Positions 9,416 through 19,042 of a DNA stretch of 64,000 bases are shown here, piece after piece (the first letter of the stretch is position 1; each line of letters starts with the position of its first letter). Below the pieces are notes generated by a model that was given only the letters and a program-made list of their open reading frames with translations, did not search any database and was not told the DNA's origin. Source of the stretch: Ignavibacteriales bacterium (GTDB lineage Bacteria; Bacteroidota; Ignavibacteria; Ignavibacteriales; Melioribacteraceae); assembly GCA_016177735.1 (NCBI GenBank), contig JACOUS010000027.1:1-64000 (forward strand), written 5' to 3'. The position numbers and the translations under genes are program-made.

Positions 9416-10096
9416 TTAGATAAGGCTTATTAGTTTATAACCGATGCCGTGAACGGTGATAATTATTTTCGGGTTGTTCGGATCGGTTTCAATTTTTTGG
9501 CGGAGCTTCACGATGAAGTTATCAATTGTGCGGGTTGTTGTGAACACATCTTGCCCCCAAACATTTTTGAGCAGATCATCGCGGCTTACATTTTTGTTTT
9601 TGTTCTGCCACAAAAATTTTAACAGTTCATATTCTTTGTGGGACATCTGCACTTGCACGCCGTTTTCGAATGCGTTGTACGATGTAAAATGAACTTCAAG
9701 TTTTCCGATCTTCACAACATCGTCTGTTGAAGTGTTATCCGACCTTCGCAGCACCGCTTTCACACGCGCAAGTAATTCGCGCAAGCTGAACGGTTTTGTA
9801 ATGTAATCATCCGCGCCGAGTTCGAGTCCGACAACTTTATCAACTTCTTCCCCTTTTGCAGTAAGTAAAATGATCGGCGTTTTTATTCCGTTCTCACGAG
9901 CTTTTTTGCAGATATCAAAACCGGAAAATTTCGGAAGCATCACATCGAGCAGAACGAGATTATGTTTATTCTCCAGAATTTTTTTCAATCCGGATTCACC
10001 GTCTTCGGCAATGTCAACTTCGTATCCTTCGAACTCGAGATTATCTTTCAAGCCGAGCCGCATGTTTTGTTCATCTTCCACAATTAATATTTTCAT
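9416..10096 (-). CDS. OmpR/PhoB-family response regulator
   Basis: 227 residues from the start at 10096, where MKILIVEDEQ begins a receiver domain and GGAG lies upstream. Phospho-acceptor Asp51 is in LLDVMLP, and the conserved Lys is in DYITKPF. The C-terminal winged-helix domain contains LLKFLWQNKNKNVSRDDLL and TIDNFIVKLRQKIE. It lies just downstream of the sensor kinase gene on the same strand, so the two form one two-component system. The regulon is unknown. Confidence 0.92.
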   Translation of the reverse strand: MKILIVEDEQNMRLGLKDNLEFEGYEVDIAEDGESGLKKILENKHNLVLLDVMLPKFSGFDICKKARENGIKTPIILLTAKGEEVDKVVGLELGADDYITKPFSLRELLARVKAVLRRSDNTSTDDVVKIGKLEVHFTSYNAFENGVQVQMSHKEYELLKFLWQNKNKNVSRDDLLKNVWGQDVFTTTRTIDNFIVKLRQKIETDPNNPKIIITVHGIGYKLISLI

Positions 10097-10168
10097 TTCG
10101 TTTCTCCAAAAATTTTCTGCAAAAAAAACATGACACGAAATAAACTGCAATAATTACCCTTGCAAAGA

Positions 10169-11719
10169 TTACGAATCAATCAGCGGAAAGAGAAGGCGAA
10201 ACTTACTTCCTTTTCCCACTTCACTTGTCAATTCAATTTTTCCTTTGTGAGCATCAATAATATGCTTTACAAGTGCGAGTCCGAGTCCCGTACCTTTTGT
10301 GTTATGCACCAGTCCTTTTGATGCTCTGTAAAACTTATCAAATATTTTGCGTTGTTCGTCGGGAGGAATTCCGATTCCGTTATCTTCAACTTCCACAACA
10401 GCAAATCCGTTTTCGTTTTTGATTTTCACCGAAACAAATTTTTTATCGCCGCTGTATTTCACGGCATTATCGATCAGATTAATAATTGCTTCCGAAACTG
10501 CTTCGCCGTCGCCGTTAATATTCACCGCTTCTTTTGACGGCTCAAAATGGAAATTGCATCCTTTGTTCGTTAGATGATAATTATATGTTTCAAAAATTTT
10601 TGCTGCGACGTTGTTCAAATCGATTTTGGAAAAACTGTAAGTTTTTTTACCGGCTTCAATCTGCGAGAAACTTAAAATGCGGTTTACAATTTTGCTCAAG
10701 CGGTTCGCTTCATGATTAATGATGCCGTAGTATTCCCGTTTTTTCTCTTCGCTCGTAGCGCGCCCCATTTCAAGCGTTTCGGCAAACATGCTGATCAATG
10801 CAAGCGGCGTGCGAAGCTCATGCGATACATTCGAAACAAAATCATTTTTGATCTGTGCTAGCTCAACTTCTTTTTTAATATTTCCGAATGCATACATCGC
10901 GGTAAAAACCATCAGCACAGTAAAAGCGGCGAGCAAAACTATATTTGTAAGTGAACGTTCTTTCACGAGCTGATCAATTGTTTTCCCTTTCAACAAAATT
11001 CCCAAATTGTAGTAAGGAACAAGCCAAAGATTTTTGCTCTGCTGAATATTTTTTAGATCAACTTCATCGGTTTGATAAATCTTAGTTTCGCTGTTTGATC
11101 TATAAACCGCAACAGAAAATTGGTCTCTGGCAACACTTTGAATTTTTGAAGTGAGATTTTTCTGAACAAAAATTTTCGCATCTATTCCAAGCACACAAAA
11201 TTTATTTTCGTCGAAGACAAACATGAGGAACTGTAATCCATCAGGGCTTGATTTGAGCGGCTCTATTTTAACAAAACCCGATTTGACATAACGATAAAGT
11301 TTTTTCAACAGTGAACTGTTCGCGGCACTAATTTTTTCAATAAAATTATTGCTGCCGGATAACTGCAAACCGGTGCCGGATTTTTCGGCATAAAATTTTT
11401 TGGTAAGCGTGCTGTCTGAAATAAAAATTTCGCGAAGTGATTGTGTTTCAGTAAAGAACTGTTCCAGTTTTGTTTTCAGTCCGCGTTCACCGGGGTTATT
11501 TTCAAAAATAGTTTCGAGGCGGGTGATCCAGCTCCGTACAATATCTTCCGAATATTGATTGACCGAGAAGAGAATTGATTCGAGCTGGTTTTTATAAATT
11601 TCTCCAATCATCTTTTCGTTTTCATCGAGGGAAGAAACTTCGCGGAAAGTAAAAAATGCCAGCGGCAGAAAAAGTATTACTAATAGAATTACAATAATTT
11701 TTTTTATAGGTTTGCCCAT
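10169..11719 (-). CDS. Membrane sensor histidine kinase
   Basis: 516 residues. The first membrane segment is 5-27, followed by a periplasmic sensor region (about 30-250) of no recognised family. The second membrane segment is about 257-280 and leads into a HisKA domain with the phospho-acceptor in SNVSHELRTPL (about residue 300). The HATPase domain has an N-box (IINLIDNAVKYS) and G-boxes (VEDNGIGIPPDE and GTGLGLALVKHI). It is transcribed ahead of its OmpR-type partner. The signal sensed is not visible. Confidence 0.92.
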   Translation of the reverse strand: MGKPIKKIIVILLVILFLPLAFFTFREVSSLDENEKMIGEIYKNQLESILFSVNQYSEDIVRSWITRLETIFENNPGERGLKTKLEQFFTETQSLREIFISDSTLTKKFYAEKSGTGLQLSGSNNFIEKISAANSSLLKKLYRYVKSGFVKIEPLKSSPDGLQFLMFVFDENKFCVLGIDAKIFVQKNLTSKIQSVARDQFSVAVYRSNSETKIYQTDEVDLKNIQQSKNLWLVPYYNLGILLKGKTIDQLVKERSLTNIVLLAAFTVLMVFTAMYAFGNIKKEVELAQIKNDFVSNVSHELRTPLALISMFAETLEMGRATSEEKKREYYGIINHEANRLSKIVNRILSFSQIEAGKKTYSFSKIDLNNVAAKIFETYNYHLTNKGCNFHFEPSKEAVNINGDGEAVSEAIINLIDNAVKYSGDKKFVSVKIKNENGFAVVEVEDNGIGIPPDEQRKIFDKFYRASKGLVHNTKGTGLGLALVKHIIDAHKGKIELTSEVGKGSKFRLLFPLIDS

Positions 11720-11827
11720 AAATCTTACATGGCTGCATTTGGTAAATCAAAATATCAAAAACTCACATCAAAAACTTTTTCGTTTTTTTGCAATTCAACT
11801 TTCATTCACAAAAAAAATGGGGCGGGC

Positions 11828-14800
11828 ATGAAGCACAAACTTCAGTTAATCATTTTCGTGTTGTTATCATTAGGCGTTCTCTCTTTTGCACAAAAAAAGA
11901 GTGATCAAAAAAATGATAAAAAAGAGAAAGACAAATTAACAAGTTCTACTTTCAACGGACTAAAATTCCGCAATATCGGTCCGGCTTGGAATTCCGGACG
12001 CATCGCAGACTTCGCAGTCAATCCAAATAATCACAGCGAATATTACGTCGCCTCTGCAAGCGGACACTTGTGGAAAACTACAAATGCCGGAATTACATGG
12101 ACTGCAATTGCAGATACGCTTCCCTATTCTTTGGGATGTGTTGTTATCGATCCAAACAATCAATTTGTTGTTTGGGTTGGAACCGGAGAAAACAATCATC
12201 AACGCGCACTTGGTTACGGCAACGGTGTTTATAAATCTACCGACGGCGGACAAAGCTGGACGCACATGGGATTAAAAGATTCCCGGCAAACCGGCGGAAT
12301 TGTTATCGATCCGCGTAACTCGAATGTTGTTTATGCTGCAGCCGAAGGATCGGTTTGGGGACCCGGCGGCGAACGCGGTCTTTACAAAACAACCGACGGC
12401 GGTAAAACATGGAATAAAATTTTGAACATCAGCGAGAACACCGGCGTAAATAATATCGTGTTCGATCCGCGCAACCCAGACGTTTTGTACGCGACATCGG
12501 AACAACGAAGAAGACACATCTTCACAAAAATTGGCGGAGGTCCGGAATCTGCAGTTTATAAATCGACCGATGCCGGTGCAACGTGGGAAAAAATTATGAG
12601 CGGACTTCCGACAGTTGATATCGGCGGAACCGGGCTTGCGATCTCGCCGGTTAATCCCGATGTAATTTATTTAAGTGCCGAAGCCGCAGAAGGCAAAGGA
12701 GGATTTTTTAGATCAACAAACCGCGGCGCTTCGTGGGAAAAGATGAGCGATACTTATTCATCGGGGCAATACTTCAACGAAATCTACTGCGACCCGAAGG
12801 ATGCCGATAAAGTTTTTCTGATGGATGTTTATTCAAAATTTACTGAAGACGGCGGCAAAACATGGAACGCTATCGGAACCACAAACAGACATGTTGACGA
12901 CCACGCTTTCTGGATCGATCCGAACGATACAAAACATTTTCTAATCGGCGGAGACGGCGGCGTTTATGAAACTTACGATGCCGGAAAAGTTTGGGAGTTT
13001 AAGTCGAATCTTCCAATCACTCAATTCTACCGCGTGAATACCGACAACAATTTTCCGTTCTATAATGTTTATGGCGGAACGCAAGACAATCAAAGTATGG
13101 GCGGACCTTCGCGCACTTTGAGCGAAGACGGAATTGTAAATAGCGATTGGTATCAAACTGTGGGCGGCGACGGTTTCTTCCAGGCAATCGATCCGAAAGA
13201 TCCAAACATTGTTTACTCCGAATGGCAGTACGGAAATATTATCCGTTACGATAAAAAGAGCGGCGAACTTTTGGAAATTCGTCCCGAGCCGGGCAAAGGA
13301 GAAAAAACTTTTAAATGGTATTGGGATACTCCGTTCTTCATCAGTCCGCATTCAAACACACGTCTTTACATTGCAGCAGAAAAAGTTTTTAGAAGCGATG
13401 ACCGCGGAGAAAGCTGGCAGACAATCAGCGGCGATCTTACAACACAAACCGACCGCAATTCTTTTAAAGTGATGGACAAATATTGGAGCGCCGATGCGGT
13501 TGCAAAAGATGTGAGCACCTCACCATTCGGATTGATTGTTTCGCTCGTTGAATCTCCGTTGAAAGAAAATTTATTGTTTGCCGGAACCGACGACGGATTA
13601 ATTCAAGTTAGCGAAGATGCAAAGACGTGGAGAAAGATTGAAGAACTTCCCGGCGTTCCAAAATTTACACTCGTAAGCGATATACTTTCTTCACGTTTTG
13701 ATGAAAATGTTGTGTACGCATCTTTCAACAATCACAAGCGCGATGATTTCAAACCGTACGTTTTAAAAAGTACCGATAAAGGAAAATCCTGGGAATCAAT
13801 CGCGGCAAATCTTCCGGTTAACGGAGCGGTCAACACAATTGTTGAAGATCCCGTCAACAAAAATTTATTGTTCGTTGGAACTGAATGGGGAGTTTATTTC
13901 ACCATTGACGGCGGCGAAAAATGGATTCAACTCAAATCGGGTCTGCCGAATATTAAAATTCCCGATATCACAATTCAGGAAAGAGAAAAAGATTTGGTCG
14001 TTGCAACATTCGGAAGAGGATTTTATATAATTGATGATTATTCGCCTCTTCGCGAAGTATCGAAAGAGCTTCTTGAAAAAGAATTTCATCTCTTCCCCGT
14101 TAAAGATGCTTTGATGTTCGTAAAAGCCGAAGGAAAATACGGACAAGGCGAAACATATTTTAAAGCACCGAACCCCGATTTTGGCGCTGTCTTCACTTAT
14201 TATTTGAACGAAGTGCCGAAGACATTAAAAGAAATTAGAAAAGAAAAAGAGAAAGAACTTTTCAAAAACGGTGAACCGATACCGCAGCCGGCTTACGATG
14301 AATTGAAAAAAGAAGATGAAGAAAAATCTCCGTACATGATTTTTTCGATAACAGATGAAACCGGCGCCGAAGTAAAAAAGATCACAACTTCTGCTGCATC
14401 GGGAATCAACCGCGTTGTGTGGGATTTGCGTTACGATAATTTCTACCCGGTTGTTCCGAAGGAAAATAAATTCGATCCGGCGGCGAAACCGACAAGCAGT
14501 CTGCTTGCACTGCCCGGCAAATACAAAGTGAGCATATCATTTGTTGTTCGCGGCGAAGAGAAAAAACTTTTGGAACCGGTCGAGTTCAATGTTGTGCCGC
14601 TCAACAATACAACACTTCCGGCACAAAACAGAAACGAATTAGTGGCTTTCCAAAGAAAATCTTTGGAGCTTGTAAAAAAAGTTGTTGGCGCTCGTAAATA
14701 TTTAGATGAACTTCTTAAAGACATCGAATACATAAAACAAACTGTGAACGGAACACCGAATGCATCGTTCGAGCTGATGAAAAAAGTAAATGCCATTGCA

Positions 14801-15097
14801 GATGAACTGAACAAAATTAATTTCAAATTCGCGGGGCAAACTCCGAAGGCAAGCAACGAAGAAATTCCTCCGGCAGATGTTCCGCTGAATTGGAGAGTAA
14901 GCGCACTAATGTCGCCGCATAACAGTTCAACATCGAACATTACAAAAAATCAGAAGGCGGCTTACGAAGTATTAAATGAAGAACTGCCGGCAATAATAGA
15001 TGCGTTGAAAAAAATCAGCGAAGTTGATTTGAAAGCAATTGAAGCCGGGCTTGAAAAGATCGGCGCACCTTGGACACCGGGAAGAATTCCGGAATAA
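11828..15097 (+). CDS. Exported BNR/sortilin (VPS10-like) beta-propeller protein
   Basis: 1089 residues from a start at 11828 that begins a signal peptide (MKHKLQLIIFVLLSLGVLSF). Repeated Asp-box/BNR units run through the first 750 residues, for example YKSTDGGQSW, YKTTDGGKTW, YKSTDAGATW, TEDGGKTW, RSDDRGESW and LKSTDKGKSW. These build sortilin-like propellers of the type often annotated as glycosyl hydrolase. The C-terminal 350 residues lack repeats, with a beta domain (SITDETGAEVKKI) and a helical end. No sialidase catalytic residues can be assigned, so enzyme activity is doubtful. An ATG 33 codons upstream is less likely. Confidence 0.8.
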   Translation: MKHKLQLIIFVLLSLGVLSFAQKKSDQKNDKKEKDKLTSSTFNGLKFRNIGPAWNSGRIADFAVNPNNHSEYYVASASGHLWKTTNAGITWTAIADTLPYSLGCVVIDPNNQFVVWVGTGENNHQRALGYGNGVYKSTDGGQSWTHMGLKDSRQTGGIVIDPRNSNVVYAAAEGSVWGPGGERGLYKTTDGGKTWNKILNISENTGVNNIVFDPRNPDVLYATSEQRRRHIFTKIGGGPESAVYKSTDAGATWEKIMSGLPTVDIGGTGLAISPVNPDVIYLSAEAAEGKGGFFRSTNRGASWEKMSDTYSSGQYFNEIYCDPKDADKVFLMDVYSKFTEDGGKTWNAIGTTNRHVDDHAFWIDPNDTKHFLIGGDGGVYETYDAGKVWEFKSNLPITQFYRVNTDNNFPFYNVYGGTQDNQSMGGPSRTLSEDGIVNSDWYQTVGGDGFFQAIDPKDPNIVYSEWQYGNIIRYDKKSGELLEIRPEPGKGEKTFKWYWDTPFFISPHSNTRLYIAAEKVFRSDDRGESWQTISGDLTTQTDRNSFKVMDKYWSADAVAKDVSTSPFGLIVSLVESPLKENLLFAGTDDGLIQVSEDAKTWRKIEELPGVPKFTLVSDILSSRFDENVVYASFNNHKRDDFKPYVLKSTDKGKSWESIAANLPVNGAVNTIVEDPVNKNLLFVGTEWGVYFTIDGGEKWIQLKSGLPNIKIPDITIQEREKDLVVATFGRGFYIIDDYSPLREVSKELLEKEFHLFPVKDALMFVKAEGKYGQGETYFKAPNPDFGAVFTYYLNEVPKTLKEIRKEKEKELFKNGEPIPQPAYDELKKEDEEKSPYMIFSITDETGAEVKKITTSAASGINRVVWDLRYDNFYPVVPKENKFDPAAKPTSSLLALPGKYKVSISFVVRGEEKKLLEPVEFNVVPLNNTTLPAQNRNELVAFQRKSLELVKKVVGARKYLDELLKDIEYIKQTVNGTPNASFELMKKVNAIADELNKINFKFAGQTPKASNEEIPPADVPLNWRVSALMSPHNSSTSNITKNQKAAYEVLNEELPAIIDALKKISEVDLKAIEAGLEKIGAPWTPGRIPE

Positions 15098-15104
15098 AAT
15101 TTTT

Positions 15105-15160
15105 CTCTGCGGACTCTGCGAGAGATTATTTTCTCGCGGAGTCGTGGAGTGCACAGAGGT
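15105..15160. terminator. Intergenic inverted repeat between convergent genes
   Basis: CTCTGCGGACTCTGCGAGA is followed, after a short AT loop, by its imperfect complement (TCTCGCGGAGTCGTGGAG). It lies between the convergent BNR-protein and thioredoxin genes, so a two-way terminator is plausible. A related CTCTG/CAGAG inverted repeat lies at 16091-16175. Confidence 0.5.
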
Positions 15161-15168
15161 TTTGTCGT

Positions 15169-15498
15169 TCAGAACAAATAAGAGTAAACTCTTCTCAGTT
15201 CTCCTTCCAGCTCATCAAAATTTACAAAGCGGGCTTTGCGTATGTATTCTTTCCCTTCGATGAAAAAAAGAATTGTAGGAACAGTGAAGACGCTTTTCTG
15301 TGCGGCGGTTTCTTTTAACCCATCAATATTAACATAGCCGAACTTTATGAGTGGAAAATTTTCGGAGAGAAATTCAATCAGCTTCGGTTTGAGAACTTTG
15401 CAAACATTGCAGTCCGGTGTGCTGAAATAAACAACCGCTGCTTTGTTCGATTGAATGAAACTGCTAAAATCTTCGATAGAAATGATGTCAGTTTGCAT
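15169..15498 (-). CDS. Thioredoxin-fold protein
   Basis: 109 residues (start at 15498, MQTDIISIEDF). The thioredoxin fold has the redox motif C30-N-V-C33 in VVYFSTPDCNVC and the cis-Pro element TVPTILFF. The dipeptide inside the motif is Asn-Val rather than Gly-Pro, which would change its redox potential. There is no signal peptide, so it is probably cytoplasmic. Its start overlaps the end of the lipoprotein gene by 11 bp, suggesting translational coupling. Confidence 0.85.
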   Translation of the reverse strand: MQTDIISIEDFSSFIQSNKAAVVYFSTPDCNVCKVLKPKLIEFLSENFPLIKFGYVNIDGLKETAAQKSVFTVPTILFFIEGKEYIRKARFVNFDELEGELRRVYSYLF

Positions 15499-16024
15499 TG
15501 GCGTAAAAAGTGTTTTCAACAAGTGCGAGGCACTCGCCGGTTAACAAAAAAGTTTTGCCGAGATTTATTTGCGCGCTTCCTTTTGTAAGTGTGTCAACTT
15601 CGGCTCTCAATTCCGTTTCATTAACAGAATTTATATGCGCCGCAATGAATAAATGATTTGTTTTCGTACGGCAGAATTTTTTGTAAACATCGCCGGTACA
15701 TTTTAATTCGGCAAAAATTTCTTTCGTGCAATCTGAATTTATTTTTGCTTTGATAGCATAAACTCCGTCATTCTTTTGAATCTGTACAACAGTCGTATCC
15801 AGAATCGTATTCTTGTTGAGAATTTTATTTAGTGTACTGCAGTCGAACAACTCTGCGCCGTATTTTTCGGCAAGCAGTTGTAATTTGATTCTGCTGCTGT
15901 TGTTAATATCATCAAGTGCGGAAGATTCGTTCTTGTCCTTCGTGCAGTTTGATAATGTGATTATCGAAAACACGGAATAAATCAGCAGTAAAATTTTGGA
16001 AAGATATTTGGAATATTTTTTCAT
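15488..16024 (-). CDS. Lipoprotein of unknown function
   Basis: 178 residues. The N-terminus is a lipoprotein signal with lipobox LSNC (Cys27), and the rest shows no family I recognise. Several Cys residues (in FDCSTL, NSDCTKE, LKCTG, KFCRTK) could form disulfides. The C-terminal half (TKTNHLFIAAHINSVNETEL) has a mixed alpha/beta look. The gene overlaps the downstream thioredoxin-like gene, so the two are probably expressed together. Confidence 0.65.
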   Translation of the reverse strand: MKKYSKYLSKILLLIYSVFSIITLSNCTKDKNESSALDDINNSSRIKLQLLAEKYGAELFDCSTLNKILNKNTILDTTVVQIQKNDGVYAIKAKINSDCTKEIFAELKCTGDVYKKFCRTKTNHLFIAAHINSVNETELRAEVDTLTKGSAQINLGKTFLLTGECLALVENTFYANAN

Positions 16025-16126
16025 GGCTCAATTTTAATTATATGACTGATGTTACACAAGATTTGTTTTTGATAACCCGCACAATTTCATCTCTGCGGCT
16101 CCGTGAACTCTGTGTTAAAGGGACGC

Positions 16127-16213
16127 GGTTCTAAAAAATATTTTTTATATTCTTCAACACAGAGGACACAGAGAATGCGCTGGGTTCGAAAGAAAGTTGA
16201 TTTTTTTAGAACC
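16127..16213. repeat. Inverted repeats in the 220-bp gap
   Basis: GGTTCTAAAAAA (16127-16138) and TTTTTTAGAACC (16202-16213) are perfect complements. They overlap a second inverted repeat in which CTCTGTGTT is complementary to AACACAGAG. No gene is visible here. Confidence 0.5.
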
Positions 16214-16243
16214 ACTTTTCTTTCCAAAAAAATCTCAAAAAAA

Positions 16244-16696
16244 TTAATTTACTTTGAAGCGAACGCGTAGTACTTCGTTTTCAAAACTTGTCGAAATTAT
16301 TTTAAATGTTCCGTTAATTTCTTTTGTTGAATGCACGTGCGTACCGCTGCACGGACATGCATCGTAATCGCCAATTTTAATAATTCGTATTGCTTCGCCG
16401 GCTTCTTCCGGCAGACGCGAAAGATTGAACGCCGCCTCTGCATCCGCGCGGCTTATAAATTCTTCCGTAACCGGCGCATCGGAATTGATAACCGTGTTCA
16501 CGCGTTTTTCTATATCCTGAATTTCTTCGGACGTTAAATTGCGGTCGAAGCGGTAATCGCATTTTGATTTTTTCTTTTCGATATGTGCACTGAATGCTCT
16601 TCCGCATTTAAAAACTTTATTCATTGTTCCGTTTAAAATATGTTCCGTAGTGTGCATCCGCGGATCATATTCTTTCGGGTTTTCGTTGTAATCCAT
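16244..16696 (-). CDS. Free-standing alanyl-tRNA editing protein (AlaX-like)
   Basis: 150 residues forming only the editing core. The zinc-binding residues of the AlaRS/ThrRS second additional domain are present: H15-x-x-x-H19 (HTTEH) and C116-x-x-x-H120 (CSGTH). AlaX proteins hydrolyse mischarged Ser- or Gly-tRNA(Ala). The glycine motif and N-terminal domain of longer AlaX forms are missing, so this is the short form. The gene stands alone on the minus strand. Confidence 0.85.
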   Translation of the reverse strand: MDYNENPKEYDPRMHTTEHILNGTMNKVFKCGRAFSAHIEKKKSKCDYRFDRNLTSEEIQDIEKRVNTVINSDAPVTEEFISRADAEAAFNLSRLPEEAGEAIRIIKIGDYDACPCSGTHVHSTKEINGTFKIISTSFENEVLRVRFKVN

Positions 16697-16784
16697 TCGG
16701 CTCCTTCAATTCTGAATCCCTATGAAATCGGGACGTAGAATCTCCTAACAATATGAGTTAAGTGGCTCTTTACTTTGTTCAGAG

Positions 16785-18974
16785 TTAATTAAGTTCTTTC
16801 CCTAAAAAATTTTTAATCCAAAATTGTACTCCTTCGCGCACAGCATGCATTCCATTCGGCATTCCGTAACCGTGCCGGGAGTTCGGGTAAATCATCATTT
16901 CAAAATCTTTATCGTTACGAATAAATTCCGTAATCAATTGAATTGTATTCTGCATGTGAACATTATCATCCATCGTACCGTGACGAATAAATAGTTTGCC
17001 ATTGTATTTGTTTGCATAAGTTAACACAGAACTGTTTTTATAACCCTCCGGATTTTCCGAAGGCAGATCCATGTAACGTTCAGTGTAATGCGAATCATAA
17101 AGTTTCCAATCGGTAACTGAAAAATCCGCAATACCGTGTGTGAAATAATCCGCGCCGTAAGTTAGAGCGAGTGCCGTAATATATCCGCCGTAACTTCCTC
17201 CTTCAATTCCGATTTTTGTTGAATCGACAAACGATTTTTGTTTGAGCCATTTGACTGCAGCAATGTAATCGTTCATCTCCCATTTGCCCAGATTGCGGTG
17301 CATCAGGTCAACTCCTTTTTTACCGAAATGACCGGCGCCTCTGTGATCAACGGAGAAATAAATAATTCCGTTTTGTGCGAGATAAAATCCACCGAGCCAG
17401 TACGGAAAAGAATTTCTAACAGAGAGTGAACCGGGTCCGCCGTACTCTGAAAAAACAACGGGATATTTTTTTGTTGGTTCAAAATCAGGCGGCAAATACC
17501 AAACCGCCGGTAAATTATATCCGTCACCGGAAGGAATCGTAAACAACTCAACTTTGGCGAGATCGTATTCATCCATAATATTCGTTTTCGTATCGGCAAT
17601 TGTGCGGATAAATTTTCCGTCACTCTCGTACAAATCAAGTTTTGCCGGTTGTGTAATACTGCTGAAGCGGTCGTAAAAATATTTTCCGCTTGGCGAAATT
17701 GCACAAGTGTGTGTTCCGGCTGAAGAGGTTAATTGTTTTACGCCGCCGTCATCGAAACCAACAACAAACAAATGTTTCTCCGTGGAATTATCTTTCCATC
17801 CGTGGAAATAAATTTTGTTATTCTCTTCATCAACAAGAACAATGTCGAGCACGGTCATCTTCCCATCGGTCAATTTCTTTTTCAGATTTCCCTTCATATC
17901 GTAATAATACAAATGATACCACCCGTCAACGCCGGTGCGTAATAAAAATCCGTTGTTGTTTTTGAAAAAGTACAAATCTTCATACCATTCAACCCACGCA
18001 GATTGTTTTTCATTGTGAAGCCCGGTCTTCATTCCCGTTTCAGTATCAACAAAATAAATGATGATGTTATCTTGCGCGCGGTTCATCCACTGAACGGTAA
18101 GTTTGTTATCGTTTGTCCAAAAGGACCACGCAATGTATTGATCAGCTTTCCCATCAAAATCAGCCCAAACAATTTTTCCGTCTGCAAGATTTACAATACC
18201 GAGTTTTACAAACGGATTCGGATCGCCGGCTTTCGGGTAACGTTGTTTTTCAAGTTCGCCGTGCTGGTCGTCCGCACGGTAAATCGGAAATTCCGGGACC
18301 GGGTTATCATCGAAACGTAAGAATGAAATCATCTCGCTGTTCGGCGACCACCAGAATGCGGCATACTGCGATGCGCGCCCCAATATTTCTTCGTAGTAAA
18401 TCCATGATGCTCTCCCATTATAAACAAGATCGCCGCCGTCGTTTGTTAATTGTTTCTCTTCATCGGCGTCAATATCGTAAACGTAAAGGTTATTCTTTTT
18501 TGTATATGCGATTTTTTTTCCGTCCGGCGAGAAACGTGGATTTTTTTCTTCGGCATCATCGTTTGTTAATCTTTTGAATGTATTTTCATCAACTGAGAAA
18601 TGGTACAAATCATTTTTTTGGTTGAACAAAAATCCTTTGAAGTCATTTGTTGGAATCGCTTTATCAAGTGAAAATCCTTCGAGAAGATCGACGCCGAGTT
18701 TTTCGTAATCGAGAAAAACTTCTGCGGCGCCGTCGGAAGCTTTCACTTTTATAAGTGCCGGCTTCGAGCCGGACTTTGCCGGGTCGGGTTTTAATTCGAG
18801 ATAATATTCATTATCGAGCCAGCCTTGTATTTTAGGAAGCTGTTGTGTTAAACGCGGCTCGGCGTATTGATAAACTTGTTTGTATGTTAATTTTTTCTTT
18901 TGCGCAAATGATTGGTTACTTACGAAGAGTAGCAGTGCAATAAAAATTATCAGCCGCGACTTTGTAATCTTCAT
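16785..18974 (-). CDS. S9 family dipeptidyl peptidase (DPP IV-like)
   Basis: 729 residues with a signal peptide (1-24, ending QSFAQ). The N-terminal beta-propeller (about 40-470) contains the DPP IV-type glutamate segment WIYYEEILGRA. The alpha/beta-hydrolase domain carries the triad Ser594 (GGSYGG), Asp669 (GTMDDNVH) and His701 (SRHGYG). Such periplasmic enzymes remove N-terminal dipeptides, usually X-Pro. All key residues are intact, which points to peptide scavenging. Confidence 0.92.
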   Translation of the reverse strand: MKITKSRLIIFIALLLFVSNQSFAQKKKLTYKQVYQYAEPRLTQQLPKIQGWLDNEYYLELKPDPAKSGSKPALIKVKASDGAAEVFLDYEKLGVDLLEGFSLDKAIPTNDFKGFLFNQKNDLYHFSVDENTFKRLTNDDAEEKNPRFSPDGKKIAYTKKNNLYVYDIDADEEKQLTNDGGDLVYNGRASWIYYEEILGRASQYAAFWWSPNSEMISFLRFDDNPVPEFPIYRADDQHGELEKQRYPKAGDPNPFVKLGIVNLADGKIVWADFDGKADQYIAWSFWTNDNKLTVQWMNRAQDNIIIYFVDTETGMKTGLHNEKQSAWVEWYEDLYFFKNNNGFLLRTGVDGWYHLYYYDMKGNLKKKLTDGKMTVLDIVLVDEENNKIYFHGWKDNSTEKHLFVVGFDDGGVKQLTSSAGTHTCAISPSGKYFYDRFSSITQPAKLDLYESDGKFIRTIADTKTNIMDEYDLAKVELFTIPSGDGYNLPAVWYLPPDFEPTKKYPVVFSEYGGPGSLSVRNSFPYWLGGFYLAQNGIIYFSVDHRGAGHFGKKGVDLMHRNLGKWEMNDYIAAVKWLKQKSFVDSTKIGIEGGSYGGYITALALTYGADYFTHGIADFSVTDWKLYDSHYTERYMDLPSENPEGYKNSSVLTYANKYNGKLFIRHGTMDDNVHMQNTIQLITEFIRNDKDFEMMIYPNSRHGYGMPNGMHAVREGVQFWIKNFLGKELN

Positions 18975-19042
18975 TTGTACTCCCTACTAATTTGTGTTTG
19001 CTAAAATACAAAAGTTGTTTCAGTTTGAGGAAAAGTCATTCA

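Noticed and set aside
11729-11827. Earlier start for the BNR protein
   Set aside because: It would put 33 polar residues before a clear signal peptide and overlaps the divergent kinase promoter region.
12941-13351. Long antisense frame within the BNR-protein gene
   Set aside because: A shadow of the Asp-box codon pattern; no ribosome site and no family.
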